Assembly (NCBI RefSeq): GCF_001509795.1
Contig: NZ_LLZN01000079.1
Span: 1 to 64,000 of the forward strand
DNA length: 64,000 nt
Source of the DNA: Streptomyces sp. NRRL WC-3605
Lineage (GTDB): Bacteria; Actinomycetota; Actinomycetes; Streptomycetales; Streptomycetaceae
Reading direction: 5' to 3'
Shown one piece after another: positions 53,296-64,000 of this stretch. Position 1 is the stretch's first letter. Every line of letters begins with the position of its first letter. The notes beneath the pieces are model-generated. The model did no database searches and was not told the origin of the DNA. It was given only the letters and a program-made list of their open reading frames with translations. Made by a program: the position numbers and the translations under genes.

Positions 53296-53602
53296 GCGCT
53301 GGCTCCTTGTCGCTGCCGGTCAGGGCGACAGGGACCGGCGGCATCCCCTCAGGGCGGGGACCCACCGAGCGGGGTCCCTGCCACGCCACGTACGAGGCGA
53401 CAGCCTACGAGCATCGACGTTGCGGGTGAAATGCAGCAACCTTGCGCATACCCGCAAGATCATTGCGTCTCCGGCGACTCGGTGGGGTTTCGTTGCGGCG
53501 GGGCTTTCGACCGTTGCACACGGCGGGGAATCCGGAGCGGTGCACGAAACGGCCCCCGCCCTCCCGGCGTGCGGGAGAACAGGGGCCGTCCTTGACGAGA
53601 CG
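53296..53602 (-). promoter_or_regulatory. Control region of the permease-lrp transcript with five phased TTGC(G) boxes
   Basis: On the plus strand the boxes are GTTGCG 53419, CTTGCG 53441, ATTGCG 53462, GTTGCG 53492 and GTTGCA 53513 (first bases). Spacings are 22, 21, 30 and 21 bases, all close to whole helical turns and all in one orientation. TTGCGGGT (53420) and ACCCGCAA (53450) also form inverted arms. The rest of the 307-base gap holds the guaB1 terminator (53549-53589). Confidence 0.65.
53549..53589 (-). terminator. Terminator of the guaB1 gene
   Basis: ACGGCCCC (53549-53556) pairs with GGGGCCGT (53582-53589), with an inner CTCCCG/CGGGAG stem. It lies 13 bases after the guaB1 stop on the minus strand and is followed by TTTCG. 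Confidence 0.75.
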
Positions 53603-55147
<1,545 letters not shown>

Positions 55148-55173
55148 TCACATCGTCCAAGCAGGCAGGATGC

Positions 55174-55491
55174 CTACTTGGAGGAACCTCCGAGGTCGAG
55201 CAGCACAGTGAGGTCCCGGGTGCCGTCCGCCGCCCCGGTGAGCACGTCCCGCGCCACCCGCCATTCGTCGGGGCGCGCTTCGGCGTACGCCCGCCAGTTC
55301 CGTACGACGAGCCACATGCCCCGCTCCCGGGCGTCCTCGGGCCAGACGGTGCGGTCGGACAGGGAGTCCGCCAGCGCGTCCCAGTTGCGCCCGAACCAGT
55401 CCGGCAGCCGCAGGGCCTCGGCGCAGCGGTCCATCAGCGCCGCCTTGTCGGTGACCCCGTCGAGGTCCAGCGTGACCACGAGCTCCGTCAT
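55174..55491 (-). CDS. Barstar-like protein
   Basis: A 105-residue protein of the barstar family, with VTDKAALMDRCAEALRLPDW and FGRNWDALADSLSDR, the region where barstar contacts barnase. Barstars inhibit guanyl-specific ribonucleases by blocking the active site. No barnase-type RNase gene is next to it, so its target is elsewhere or it has another role. The ATG at 55491 lies 30 bases before the terminator of the next gene, so it is transcribed separately. Confidence 0.87.
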   Translation of the reverse strand: MTELVVTLDLDGVTDKAALMDRCAEALRLPDWFGRNWDALADSLSDRTVWPEDARERGMWLVVRNWRAYAEARPDEWRVARDVLTGAADGTRDLTVLLDLGGSSK

Positions 55492-55520
55492 ACGCGTGCC
55501 GCTCCGATGTCCGTCGATGC

Positions 55521-55553
55521 GGAGAGGGGGCGGCACCGGGCCGCCCCCTCTCC
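55521..55553 (-). terminator. Strong hairpin after the SorC/DeoR-type regulator
   Basis: GGAGAGGGGGCGGC (55521-55534) pairs perfectly with GCCGCCCCCTCTCC (55540-55553), a 14-bp stem with a 5-base loop, 9 bases after the regulator stop. No T tract, but the stem is the strongest in the window. Confidence 0.8.
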
Positions 55554-55562
55554 GACGTACTG

Positions 55563-56582
55563 TCAGTTCCCGTCCGGGTCCGACCTGCTGAGCGCCGGCT
55601 TCGGCGCCGGGCCGGCCGTCATCAGCACGTCCGCCGCGGAGGTGTCCGTCACCAGGCTGGTGACGAGTCCCGAGCGCAGCACCGCGTCGATCGCGGCCGC
55701 CTTGCGCGCTCCGCCCGCGATCGCGACGACCTCGGGGATACGGCGGAGCTGGTCGGCCTTGACGGTGATGCACCGCTCGCCGAGGTCCCGGCCGACGCGG
55801 CGTCCCTGGGCGTCGAAGAGGTGCGCGGACATCTCGGCGGCGACGCCGAGCGAGGCGTAGTGCGCCCGCTCCTCGTCGCTGAGCATGTCGTGCACCGTCG
55901 AGATGCCCGGCTCCCAGGAGCCGATGGATACGCAGGCGACCGTGACCTTGTCGAAGTACTCGAAGGCCCGGGCGATCCCCGTCTGGTGCCGCAGCGCCTT
56001 CGCGGTGGCCGCGTCCGGCAGCAGCATCGGCGCGTAGATGGGGTGCGCGTCGCCGCCGGAGACCTGCGCGGCCCGCCGGACGGCCTCCACCGAGCCGCGC
56101 TCGGCGGTCCCGGCGTCGTACACGCCCGTCAGCTGGACCACCGTGCACGGGGGCAGCCTGCTGAGGGCGGCGGCCATGTGGATGGTGGACCGGCCCCAGG
56201 CCAGGCCCAGCACGTCCCCCTCGTCGACCAGCTCGCCGAGCAGGTCGGCGGCCACCTCTCCCAGGTTCTCCGGGTCGGGCGTCTCCTCGGCGTCGGCCGG
56301 GGACTCCACGACCACGGCGTGCCGCAGGCCGTACCGGGCGCGCAGCGCGTCCGAGCGCTCGGCGTCCAGTTCGGCCGGCACGCGGATCTCGATGCGCACC
56401 AGATCCCGTTCGAGAGCGGTCTCCAGGACCCGGGCCACCTTGAAGCGGCTGACGCCGAACTCCTCCGCGATCTGGATCTTGGACTTCCCCTCGAGGTAGA
56501 AGCGGCGGGCCATGGCCGCCGCCTGCACCAGCTCAGCGGGTCCCATCCGCATGGCTGACCGGCCCGCCGACATACCCGACAC
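55563..56582 (-). CDS. SorC/DeoR-type sugar-binding transcriptional regulator
   Basis: A 339-residue regulator with an N-terminal helix-turn-helix (KSKIQIAEEFGVSRFKVARV at about 30-50) and a SorC-type sugar-phosphate-binding domain (LAWGRSTIHMAAALSRLPPC; VVAIAGGARKAAAIDAVLRS). The GTG at 56582 is chosen because GAGGAG (56595-56590) lies 7 bases upstream; the GTG at 56606 in the same frame has none. It follows rpe by 103 bases in the same direction and may respond to a pentose or other phosphosugar. Confidence 0.88.
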   Translation of the reverse strand: MSGMSAGRSAMRMGPAELVQAAAMARRFYLEGKSKIQIAEEFGVSRFKVARVLETALERDLVRIEIRVPAELDAERSDALRARYGLRHAVVVESPADAEETPDPENLGEVAADLLGELVDEGDVLGLAWGRSTIHMAAALSRLPPCTVVQLTGVYDAGTAERGSVEAVRRAAQVSGGDAHPIYAPMLLPDAATAKALRHQTGIARAFEYFDKVTVACVSIGSWEPGISTVHDMLSDEERAHYASLGVAAEMSAHLFDAQGRRVGRDLGERCITVKADQLRRIPEVVAIAGGARKAAAIDAVLRSGLVTSLVTDTSAADVLMTAGPAPKPALSRSDPDGN

Positions 56583-56685
56583 GGCGATCTCCTCACTGCT
56601 GTTCACACTCTGGATTCGCCGTTCATCCTTGCAGATCCGGCGCACTTGATCCGCCCCGATGGGCGGGCGTTCACGTTCCCTTGGT

Positions 56686-57372
56686 TCAGTGGCCGCACGC
56701 CCAGGCGGCCGTCCTGGTGACCTCGTCGGCCCGGGCCCGCAGCGCGCGGACCGCTTCCGCCGGGTCGTCGGCCCCGTAGACCGCCGAACCGGCGACGAAC
56801 ACATCGGCGCCCGCCTCGGCGCATCGCTCGATCGTGGACTCCGACACGCCGCCGTCGACCTGGAGCCAGAGCTGCAGACCGTGCTTGCTGATCAACTCGC
56901 GGGTCCGGCGGATCTTCGGAAGCATGATGTCGAGGAACGCCTGCCCGCCGAAGCCGGGCTCGACGGTCATGATCAGCAGCATGTCGAGCTCGGGGAGCAG
57001 GTCCTCGTAGGGCTCGATGGGCGTCGCCGGCCTGAGCGCCATGGAGGCACGGGCGCCCTTGGCCCTGATCTCCCGCGCCAGCCGGACGGGAGCGGCGGCG
57101 GCCTCGACATGGAAGGTGACCGAGGATGCACCTGCCTCGACGTACTGCGGCGCCCAGCGATCGGGCGCCTCGATCATCAGATGGCAGTCCAGCGGTGTGT
57201 CCGTCGCACGGGCCAGTGACTCTACGACCGGCACGCCGAGCGTGAGGTTCGGGACGAAATGGTTGTCCATGACGTCGACGTGGAGGTAGTCGGCTCCCTC
57301 GACCGCCTTCGCCTCGTCCGCGAGGCGGGCGAAATCGGCGGACAGGATGCTGGGGTTGATCTGCGCGGCCAT
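56686..57372 (-). CDS. rpe: Ribulose-phosphate 3-epimerase
   Basis: Rpe interconverts ribulose 5-phosphate and xylulose 5-phosphate in the pentose phosphate pathway. The 228-residue TIM barrel has [10 protein letters not shown] at the start, the metal-binding [16 protein letters not shown] and [18 protein letters not shown], and VDGGVSEST near the phosphate site. The ATG at 57372 is the normal start. The window order priA-fmt-rsmB-rpe is an actinobacterial cluster, here interrupted by an MMPL gene in the opposite direction. Confidence 0.96.
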   Translation of the reverse strand: MAAQINPSILSADFARLADEAKAVEGADYLHVDVMDNHFVPNLTLGVPVVESLARATDTPLDCHLMIEAPDRWAPQYVEAGASSVTFHVEAAAAPVRLAREIRAKGARASMALRPATPIEPYEDLLPELDMLLIMTVEPGFGGQAFLDIMLPKIRRTRELISKHGLQLWLQVDGGVSESTIERCAEAGADVFVAGSAVYGADDPAEAVRALRARADEVTRTAAWACGH

Positions 57373-57506
57373 GACCCAAGCCTGCCATGCCCCGGCGCGA
57401 TTGTTACCCCCGGTCCAGACCTCAGACGATCGGCGTATGCCGGGAGCGGGCCGCCGGTGCCATGCTGGGCACCCGACCGGGTCGTCGGACGACTGCGGGG
57501 GTGCCC

Positions 57507-59618
57507 ATGACCGGGACGCGAGGCGTGGCGCACCTGGTGTGCGGACGGCGTGCGAAGTGGGTCGTGCTGGTCCTCTGGCTGGTGGTGCTGTTCGTGACGG
57601 CCCCGCTGGCCCAGAAACTGACGGACGCCCAGGACAACGACGCGGCCTCCTGGCTGCCGGGCTCCGCCGAGTCCACCCAGGTCCTTCACCTGTCCGAGAA
57701 CTTCCGGCCCGAGCAGATCCCCGCGGTCGTGGTCTACGCCCGTGACGGCGGTCTGACGGCCCGGGACCGCGCGGAGATCGCCGAGGACGTCGCCGAACTC
57801 AAGCGGCTGACCGACCACGGCATCCGGGGCGCCGAGACCCGCGGTCCGGTCTTCGACCGGGAGACCGACCCGCGCGCGGCCCAGGTCCTGGTGCCGATCA
57901 CCATGGACGAGGACGGCTGGCAGCGCATCGCGCCGGCCGTCGACTCCATCCGGGACGTGGTCGGGGACGGCGGCGCCGGGCTCGCCGTGCACATCACGGG
58001 CCCCGGCGGCACCTCGGCGGACTTCGCCGACGCGTTCGAGGGCATCGACTCCACGCTGCTGTTCGCGGCGATGACGGTCGTCATCGTGATGCTGCTGATC
58101 ACGTACCGGAGTCCGTCCCTGCTGCTGGTCCCGCTGGTCTCCGTGATCGTCGCCCTGTTCACCGCCCAGGCCCTCATCTACCTGCTCGCGCGGCACGGGG
58201 GCCTGACCGTGAACGGCCAGAGCGCGGGCATCCTGACGGTGCTCGTGTTCGGCGCCGGGACCGACTACGCCCTGCTGCTCGTTGCCCGCTACCGGGAGGA
58301 ACTGCGCCGCCACGACGACCGCCACGAGGCGATGGCGCGCGCCCTGCACCGGGCGGGCCCGGCGGTGATCGCGTCCGGCGCGACCGTCGTGGTGAGCATG
58401 CTGGTGCTGCTCGCGGCGGAGATGAACTCCACCAGCGGCCTCGGCCCGGTGGCGGCGATCGGTGTCGCGGTCGCGCTGCTCGCGATGATGAGCCTGTTCC
58501 CCGCCCTGCTGGTCGTCTTCGGCCGCTGGATCTTCTGGCCCGTGATCCCGCGCCTCGGCTCCGAGAATCCCGACGACCGGGGCGTCTGGGCCCGGCTCGG
58601 CCGGCGTATCTCCCACCGGCCGCGCGCGACCTGGGTCGCCACGGCCATCGCCCTCGCGATCTGCTCGCTCGGCCTGATCCAGCTGCGCGCGGAGGGACTG
58701 AGCAACGCCGACGCGTTCACGGACAAGCCGGACTCGATCGCAGGACAACAGGTCTCGGCCCGGTACTTCCCGGCGGGCAGCGGCGACCCGCTGGTCATCG
58801 TCAGCGACAAGGCGCAGGCCGTGCAGGTGGGCCGTGCGGTGGCGGAGACCGAGGGTGTCGTGCCCACGTCGCTCGGGCTGCCGCCGGGCACGAAACCCTC
58901 CTGGGACGGCAAGGTGCTCTTCGAGGCGACGATGAGCTCCCCGGCCGACAGCGAGGCCGCCAAACAGACCGTCGAACGGGTCCGGGACGCCGTGCACGCC
59001 GTGCCGGACGCCGACGCGAAGGTGGGGGGTGGCACGGCGGCGCTGCTGGACGCGGACCGGGCGACCACCCACGACAACATCCTGATCATCCCGCTGGTGC
59101 TGGTCGTCGTTCTGCTGATCCTCAGCGTCCTGCTGCGGGCGCTGATCGCGCCGCTGCTGCTCGTGGGGACGGTGATCCTGTCGTTCACGGCCGCCCTCGG
59201 CATCAGCGCGCTGGCGTTCCGCCACGTCTTCGACTACGCGGGCGAGGCGACGGACTTCCCGCTCTTCGTCTTCGTCTTCCTCGTGGCCCTCGGCATCGAC
59301 TACAACATCTTCCTCACCACCCGTATCCGCGAGGAGGCCACCCACCAGGGCACCCGCCCCGGCGTGGTCACGGGCCTCGCCGCGACGGGCGCGGTCATCA
59401 CCTCGGCCGGTCTGGTCCTCGCGGGCACGTTCGCCGCCCTCGGCACCCTGCCCATGGTCGCCTTCGCCGAGATCGGCTTCACGGTGGCCCTCGGCGTGCT
59501 CCTGGACACGTTCATCGTGCGCTCGGTCCTGGTGACCTCGCTGTTCCTGGACGTGGGCCCGGCGGTGTGGTGGCCGAACCGGCTGGAACCGGCGGCCCCG
59601 CCGCCCGCGCGCGAGTGA
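57507..59618 (+). CDS. MMPL family transporter
   Basis: A 703-residue RND-type exporter with 11 or 12 helices and two extracellular loops. The first helix ([20 protein letters not shown]) is followed by [13 protein letters not shown]. The proton-relay motif [18 protein letters not shown] is in the first half and [16 protein letters not shown] in the second. Members export lipids, siderophores or other metabolites. The ATG at 57507 has GGGGGTG upstream. It converges with rsmB and is the only rightward gene between rpe and fmt. Confidence 0.92.
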   Translation: MTGTRGVAHLVCGRRAKWVVLVLWLVVLFVTAPLAQKLTDAQDNDAASWLPGSAESTQVLHLSENFRPEQIPAVVVYARDGGLTARDRAEIAEDVAELKRLTDHGIRGAETRGPVFDRETDPRAAQVLVPITMDEDGWQRIAPAVDSIRDVVGDGGAGLAVHITGPGGTSADFADAFEGIDSTLLFAAMTVVIVMLLITYRSPSLLLVPLVSVIVALFTAQALIYLLARHGGLTVNGQSAGILTVLVFGAGTDYALLLVARYREELRRHDDRHEAMARALHRAGPAVIASGATVVVSMLVLLAAEMNSTSGLGPVAAIGVAVALLAMMSLFPALLVVFGRWIFWPVIPRLGSENPDDRGVWARLGRRISHRPRATWVATAIALAICSLGLIQLRAEGLSNADAFTDKPDSIAGQQVSARYFPAGSGDPLVIVSDKAQAVQVGRAVAETEGVVPTSLGLPPGTKPSWDGKVLFEATMSSPADSEAAKQTVERVRDAVHAVPDADAKVGGGTAALLDADRATTHDNILIIPLVLVVVLLILSVLLRALIAPLLLVGTVILSFTAALGISALAFRHVFDYAGEATDFPLFVFVFLVALGIDYNIFLTTRIREEATHQGTRPGVVTGLAATGAVITSAGLVLAGTFAALGTLPMVAFAEIGFTVALGVLLDTFIVRSVLVTSLFLDVGPAVWWPNRLEPAAPPPARE

Positions 59619-59631
59619 GGCGGAGTGCGGG

Positions 59632-61050
59632 TCAGGCCACGCGCCGCATCAGCGCCAGATACATCGCGTCCGTGCCGTGCACATGGGGCCACAGCTGCAC
59701 GTCGGGCCCCTCCCCCAGCTCGGGCACGCCCGGCAGCAGACCGCGCGCGTCGATCAGCTCGACGCCGGAGCGCTGCTTGAGGACGTCGTCCACGACCGCA
59801 CGGGTCTCCGCGAGGTGCGGGGAGCAGGTGGCGTACCCGACGACCCCGCCCACCCGCACGGCGTCCAGCGCGCTGCGCAAGAGCCCCCGCTGCAGCGGCC
59901 CGAAGCCGTCCAGGTCCTCGGGCCGCCGGCGCCACCGCGCCTCGGGCCGGCGCCGCAGCGCGCCAAGACCGGTGCACGGCACGTCCACCAGCACCCGGTC
60001 GAAGCTGCCCGGCCGCCACGCGGGCCGCGTCCCGTCGGCGGCGATCACCTGGTACGGCCCCGGGTTGCCGGCCAGCGCCCGGGCCACCAGCCCCGCCCGG
60101 TGCGGCTGCTTCTCGGAGGCGACCAGCAGCGCGCCCCGCTCGGCGGCCATCGCGCCGAGCAGCGCCGCCTTCCCGCCGGGTCCGGCGCACCCGTCGAGCC
60201 AGCGCCGGTCGGGGCCCTCCAGCGGCGCGTTGGCCAGGGCGAGTGCGACGAGCTGACTGCCCTCGTCCTGCACGCCCGCGCGCCCGTCGCGCACGGCCTC
60301 GATCGCGCCGGGCTCCCCGCCCTCGGCGAGCCGCACGGCGTACGGGGACCAGCGCCCCGGCACGGCGGCGTCCTCGGCCAGCAGTTCCTCGGTGGTGGCC
60401 CGCCCCGGGCGCGCGACCAGCGTCACCTCGGGCCGTTCGTTGTCGGCCTCCAGCAGGCGCTCGATGCCGGCGCGGCCGCCGCCGAGCGAGTCCCACAGCG
60501 CCGAGACGACCCAGCGGGGGTGCGAGTGCACGACGGAGAGATGGTCCTCGGGATCGTCGTCGTAGGGCGGGGCGACCCGCTGGATCCATCCGTCCAGGTC
60601 GTCCTGGGCCACCTTGCGCAGCACGGCGTTGACGAACTTGGCCCGCCCGTCGCCGAGCACGACCCGGGCCAGCTCCACCGAGGCGGACACGGCCGCGTGG
60701 GTGGGGATGCGCGTCCCGAGGAGCTGGTGGGTGCCCAGGCTGAGGACGTCGAGCACCGGCGGGTCGACCTCACGCAGCGGCCGGTCCACGCAGGCCGCGA
60801 TGACGGCGTCGTACGTGCCCTGCCGGCGCAGGGTCCCGTAGACCAGCTCGGTCGCGAGCGCGGCGTCCCGGCCGTCGAAGTCGCCCTTCTCGCGCGCCTT
60901 GCGCAGCAGCGGCGGCAGCACGAGGTTGGCGTACGCGTCCCGCTCGTCCACGGCGCGCAGCGCCTCGAACGCGAGGATGCGGACGGGGTCCTTCTGGGGC
61001 CGACGGTAGGGCTTGCCGGGCCTGCGGGGCCGACGAGAGGTGTCGCTCAC
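59632..61050 (-). CDS. rsmB: 16S rRNA m5C967 methyltransferase
   Basis: RsmB (Sun, Fmu) methylates cytosine 967 of 16S rRNA with SAM. The 472-residue protein has a NusB-like RNA-binding domain (about 20-155: RILAFEALRAVDERDAYANL) and a methyltransferase domain with LDGCAGPGGKAALLGA and the two catalytic cysteines in DVPCTGLGALRRRPEARWRR and VGYATCSPHLAET. It follows fmt by 75 bases in the same transcript. Confidence 0.95.
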   Translation of the reverse strand: MSDTSRRPRRPGKPYRRPQKDPVRILAFEALRAVDERDAYANLVLPPLLRKAREKGDFDGRDAALATELVYGTLRRQGTYDAVIAACVDRPLREVDPPVLDVLSLGTHQLLGTRIPTHAAVSASVELARVVLGDGRAKFVNAVLRKVAQDDLDGWIQRVAPPYDDDPEDHLSVVHSHPRWVVSALWDSLGGGRAGIERLLEADNERPEVTLVARPGRATTEELLAEDAAVPGRWSPYAVRLAEGGEPGAIEAVRDGRAGVQDEGSQLVALALANAPLEGPDRRWLDGCAGPGGKAALLGAMAAERGALLVASEKQPHRAGLVARALAGNPGPYQVIAADGTRPAWRPGSFDRVLVDVPCTGLGALRRRPEARWRRRPEDLDGFGPLQRGLLRSALDAVRVGGVVGYATCSPHLAETRAVVDDVLKQRSGVELIDARGLLPGVPELGEGPDVQLWPHVHGTDAMYLALMRRVA

Positions 61051-61125
61051 GAAAAAGGTGCTCCGGATTGCTGGACGAGAGATACGTCCAGCCTACGTCC
61101 CGTCACGGCCCCGGCGTGCCCGCGG

Positions 61126-62058
61126 TCAGGCCCCGACCCGCTCGCCCAGGGCGATGCGCGCGCCGCGCGCCCAGTCCGCCGCCCGCATGGGCTTCTTGCC
61201 CTGCGCCTGCACCCACAGCAGCTCGACGGCGTACGAGCCGGTCCCGACGTACACGTTGTTCTTCCCGGCGGCGAGCTCGCCGGGGGCGAGGTCGTCCCGG
61301 CCCGGCACCGGCTGCACCTGGATGAGCTTCAGGCGCTCACCGCGGAACGTGGTCCAGGCGCCCGGCGCGGGCGTGCAGCCGCGCACCACGCGGTCGACGC
61401 GCAGGGAGGGGGCCGTCCAGTCGACGTGGGCGTCCTCGACGTTGACCTTGGGGGCGAGGCTGACGCCGTCGGCGGGCTGCGGCACGGCCTTCAGGGTGCC
61501 GTCCTCGATGCCGTCCATGGTGGCGGCGAGCAGCCCCGCACCGGCGAAGGCGAGACGGGTCAGCAGGTCGCCGCTGGTGTCTGTGGGGCGGATCTCCTCG
61601 GTGACCGTCCCGTAGACCGGCCCGGAGTCCAGGCCCTCCTCGATGAGGAAGGTGGACGCGCCGGTGATCTCGTCGCCGGCCATGATGGAGTGCTGTACGG
61701 GAGCGGCGCCGCGCCAGGCGGGCAGCAGCGAGAAGTGCAGGTTGACCCAGCCGTGGGCGGGCACGTCGAGGGCGACGCGCGGCAGGAGCGCGCCGTAGGC
61801 GACGACGGGGCAGCAGTCGGGCGCGATCTCGCGCAGCCGCTCCAGGAACTCGGGGTCGCGCGGCTTGGCGGGCTTGAGCACCTCGATCCCGGCCTCGGCG
61901 GCGCGTTCGGCCACGGGGCTCGCGACCATCCGCCGCCCTCGGCCGGCCTGCGCGTCGGGCCGCGTGACGACGGCGGCCACCTCGTGCCGCCCGGAGGCGA
62001 TCAGAGCGTCCAGAGCGGGAACGGCGACCTCGGGGGTGCCGGCGAAGACGAGCTTCAT
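61126..62058 (-). CDS. fmt: Methionyl-tRNA formyltransferase
   Basis: Fmt formylates initiator Met-tRNA with 10-formyl-tetrahydrofolate. The 310-residue protein has [20 protein letters not shown], the active-site block [20 protein letters not shown] with Asn/His/Asp, and a C-terminal OB-fold from about residue 205. The ATG at 62058 is the family start. A def gene for peptide deformylase is not adjacent in this window. Confidence 0.96.
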   Translation of the reverse strand: MKLVFAGTPEVAVPALDALIASGRHEVAAVVTRPDAQAGRGRRMVASPVAERAAEAGIEVLKPAKPRDPEFLERLREIAPDCCPVVAYGALLPRVALDVPAHGWVNLHFSLLPAWRGAAPVQHSIMAGDEITGASTFLIEEGLDSGPVYGTVTEEIRPTDTSGDLLTRLAFAGAGLLAATMDGIEDGTLKAVPQPADGVSLAPKVNVEDAHVDWTAPSLRVDRVVRGCTPAPGAWTTFRGERLKLIQVQPVPGRDDLAPGELAAGKNNVYVGTGSYAVELLWVQAQGKKPMRAADWARGARIALGERVGA

Positions 62059-62246
62059 GGGTGGGCGGGGCCTCTCGGGCGGGGGCGGCTGGGCGACGCA
62101 CCAGTCTATGGGTGCGGAGGCCGCTGACTCACGCCGGAGCACAGGCCGTTCGGGAAGGGTTCGGGAAGCGGTCCCGCCTGCCGTCGCCCGCGGCGCGCAC
62201 CCCTCCGCCGGGCGTAGGCATATGCCCACACGCCCCCACAGCGTGA

Positions 62247-62894
<648 letters not shown>

Positions 62895-62907
62895 CACCCC
62901 CTCGACT

Positions 62908-62938
62908 CTGCCCTCCCGGAGCGCACCCGGGAGGGCAG
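62908..62938 (+). terminator. Terminator of the HTH-like hypothetical gene
   Basis: CTGCCCTCCCGG (62908-62919) pairs perfectly with CCGGGAGGGCAG (62927-62938) around a 7-base loop, followed by ACCCTTTCC. It is 13 bases after the stop. Confidence 0.85.
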
Positions 62939-63081
62939 ACCCTTTCCTGACCGGAGGGGGTGGGCGCCACACCGGCACCGGACGCGCGCCCGCCCGGCCG
63001 ACGGCAACGGCTCACGCGCACGAACGCGCATGCTCGCCGCCTCTCCGGGCGGCCCCGCACGAGCCCTGCAGCCCGCAGCGT

Positions 63082-63228
63082 TCAGCCGATGCCCAGCACG
63101 TCGATCCACACCAGCCCAGTCCCACCGGCCTTCCGACCGTGCCCACGGGCGCCGGGCACTCAGACGAGTCCAGGCGGGCCGGGCCCCGTCCCTCAGCCGA
63201 TGTCCAGCGGATCGATCCGTACCAGCAC
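63082..63228 (-). repeat. Decayed second copy of the priA 3' end
   Basis: The last 36 bases of priA (63193-63228, starting at the stop codon on the plus strand) recur at 63082-63117 with 29 of 36 matches. The outer copy would read WIDVLGIG plus stop where priA reads RIDPLDIG plus stop. The 75 bases between show no clear coding. Confidence 0.6.
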
Positions 63229-64000
63229 CGTCTCGCCTCCGCCGCGGGCCATCCGGGCCGCTCGGGCCGACTTCAGGGCCGTCGCCAGGGCGGCGCCGCT
63301 GCCGGGGGGCACCCGGATCAGGGCGCGGTCCCACTGCTCGCCGGGCGGGGGGCCGCCGGGGCGTCGGGGGCGGCCCGCCGGGGTGACCGGCAGCGGCACC
63401 GGGCCCAGCACCTCCGCGTCGCCCGGCAGCTCGACGCCCGCGAGGAACTCCGCGAGGGCGCCCGGCGACCCGGACACCGCCGCCATCCGCGACACGGGCG
63501 GGAAGCCCAGCTCGGCGCGCTCGGCCAGCTCCCGCACGGCGAACCCCACCGGGTCCCAGCGCACCAGCGCCTGCACCGGACGGAGTGTCGCCTCGGCGAC
63601 GATCACCACGGTGCCGCCCGCCTCCTGCGGCCGGACCAGCGCGGAGGCGGTGATCCAGCGCCGCAGCGCCTCCTCACCGGACCGCAGGTCGGCCCGGCCG
63701 AGCATCGCCCAGCCGTCCAGCAGCAGCGCCGCCGCGTACCCGCCCTCGGCCACCGGCTCCGCGCCCGGTGTGCTCACGACCAGCGCGGGCGCCCCCGGCA
63801 CGGTGTCCAGCACATGCTCCCGCCCCGAGGTGCGCACGGGCACGGCCGGGAACGCCCGCCCCAGTTCCTCGGCGGTCCGGCGCGCACCGACGACCTGGGC
63901 CCGCAGCCGGAACCCGCCGCACTCGGGGCAGTGCCAGTCGGGGCTGTCCTGCCCGCACCATGCGCAGGACAGGGCACCGCCACCACCGCTCGCCTCCAGC
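63193..64000 (-). CDS. priA: Primosomal protein N' (PriA), C-terminal part
   Basis: The window holds the last 268 residues of PriA, a replication restart factor; the gene continues past the right edge. A zinc cluster is visible as CAWCGQDSPDWHCPECGG, and beyond it VVSTPGAEPVAEGGYAAALL and the helicase-C-type tail. Actinobacterial PriA proteins often lack working helicase motifs; those motifs lie outside the window, so I cannot judge. The frame is open to the edge. The fmt-rsmB-rpe genes follow in the same direction after one rightward gene. Confidence 0.92.
   Translation of the reverse strand, partial: LEASGGGGALSCAWCGQDSPDWHCPECGGFRLRAQVVGARRTAEELGRAFPAVPVRTSGREHVLDTVPGAPALVVSTPGAEPVAEGGYAAALLLDGWAMLGRADLRSGEEALRRWITASALVRPQEAGGTVVIVAEATLRPVQALVRWDPVGFAVRELAERAELGFPPVSRMAAVSGSPGALAEFLAGVELPGDAEVLGPVPLPVTPAGRPRRPGGPPPGEQWDRALIRVPPGSGAALATALKSARAARMARGGGETVLVRIDPLDIG

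Overview
The window is a chromosomal segment of a Streptomyces-type actinomycete. The DNA is very GC-rich, coding frames carry G or C in most third positions, many genes start with GTG, and several genes are Streptomyces hallmarks: smeA-sffA, rbpA, a single-domain polyprenol-phosphate mannose synthase, a DasR-type chitinase promoter, and genes carrying the rare TTA codon. The gene order agrees with what I recall of the SCO1414-SCO1475 stretch of S. coelicolor. That comparison is from memory and was not computed. I see no insertion sequence, prophage, tRNA, rRNA or CRISPR array. This is core chromosome with local gains and losses.

Layout. 0-4.5 kb: an operon for uptake and breakdown of 5-oxoproline or D-glutamate (MFS transporter, DUF1445 protein, pxpABC). 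4.9-7 kb: HEAT-repeat and ankyrin proteins. 7.3-9.2 kb: the sporulation pair smeA-sffA. 9.3-13.7 kb: a MocR-type regulator divergent from a YczE-like membrane protein, a glycerophosphodiesterase and a UMF1-type MFS protein. 13.8-19.7 kb: rbpA with a consensus SigR promoter, an FxsA-like protein, ppm1, an amidohydrolase, an Lrp regulator and small conserved proteins. 19.7-25.2 kb: acyl-CoA dehydrogenase, a secreted GH18 chitinase with two DasR-like boxes, a TetR regulator and a Tat-exported C39-like peptidase with its own DasR-like box. 25.2-30.9 kb: an APC permease, a TTA-containing hypothetical gene, a P-loop kinase, a likely small RNA and a TTA-containing EccA-like AAA+ ATPase. 30.9-38.7 kb: two CorC/HlyC-type membrane proteins, then a leftward run ribE-ribM-ribBA-ribH-hisE-hisG-PH-domain gene behind an FMN riboswitch.

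38.8-47.3 kb: a second chitinase-type promoter with no chitinase behind it, an NmrA-like protein, a ROK regulator divergent from an MFS gene over a clear palindrome, a thioesterase, a uracil permease, a GH6 protein, a DUF5995 protein and an F420-type oxidoreductase. 47.3-53.5 kb: a lysine-use locus. It holds a DavB-like lysine 2-monooxygenase, a DavA-like amidase, an MFS protein, an Lrp regulator and a cationic amino acid permease. Helically phased TTGCG boxes lie in front of both davA and the permease. 53.6-64 kb: guaB1-type GMP reductase, barstar-like protein, SorC/DeoR-type regulator, rpe, MMPL exporter, rsmB, fmt, a hypothetical protein and the 3' part of priA.

The observations I would follow first are the phased TTGCG boxes of the lysine locus, the orphan chitinase-type promoter at 38.82 kb, the candidate 70-nt RNA at 28.67 kb, the altered Walker motifs of the SffA protein, and the two TTA-bearing genes flanking that RNA.
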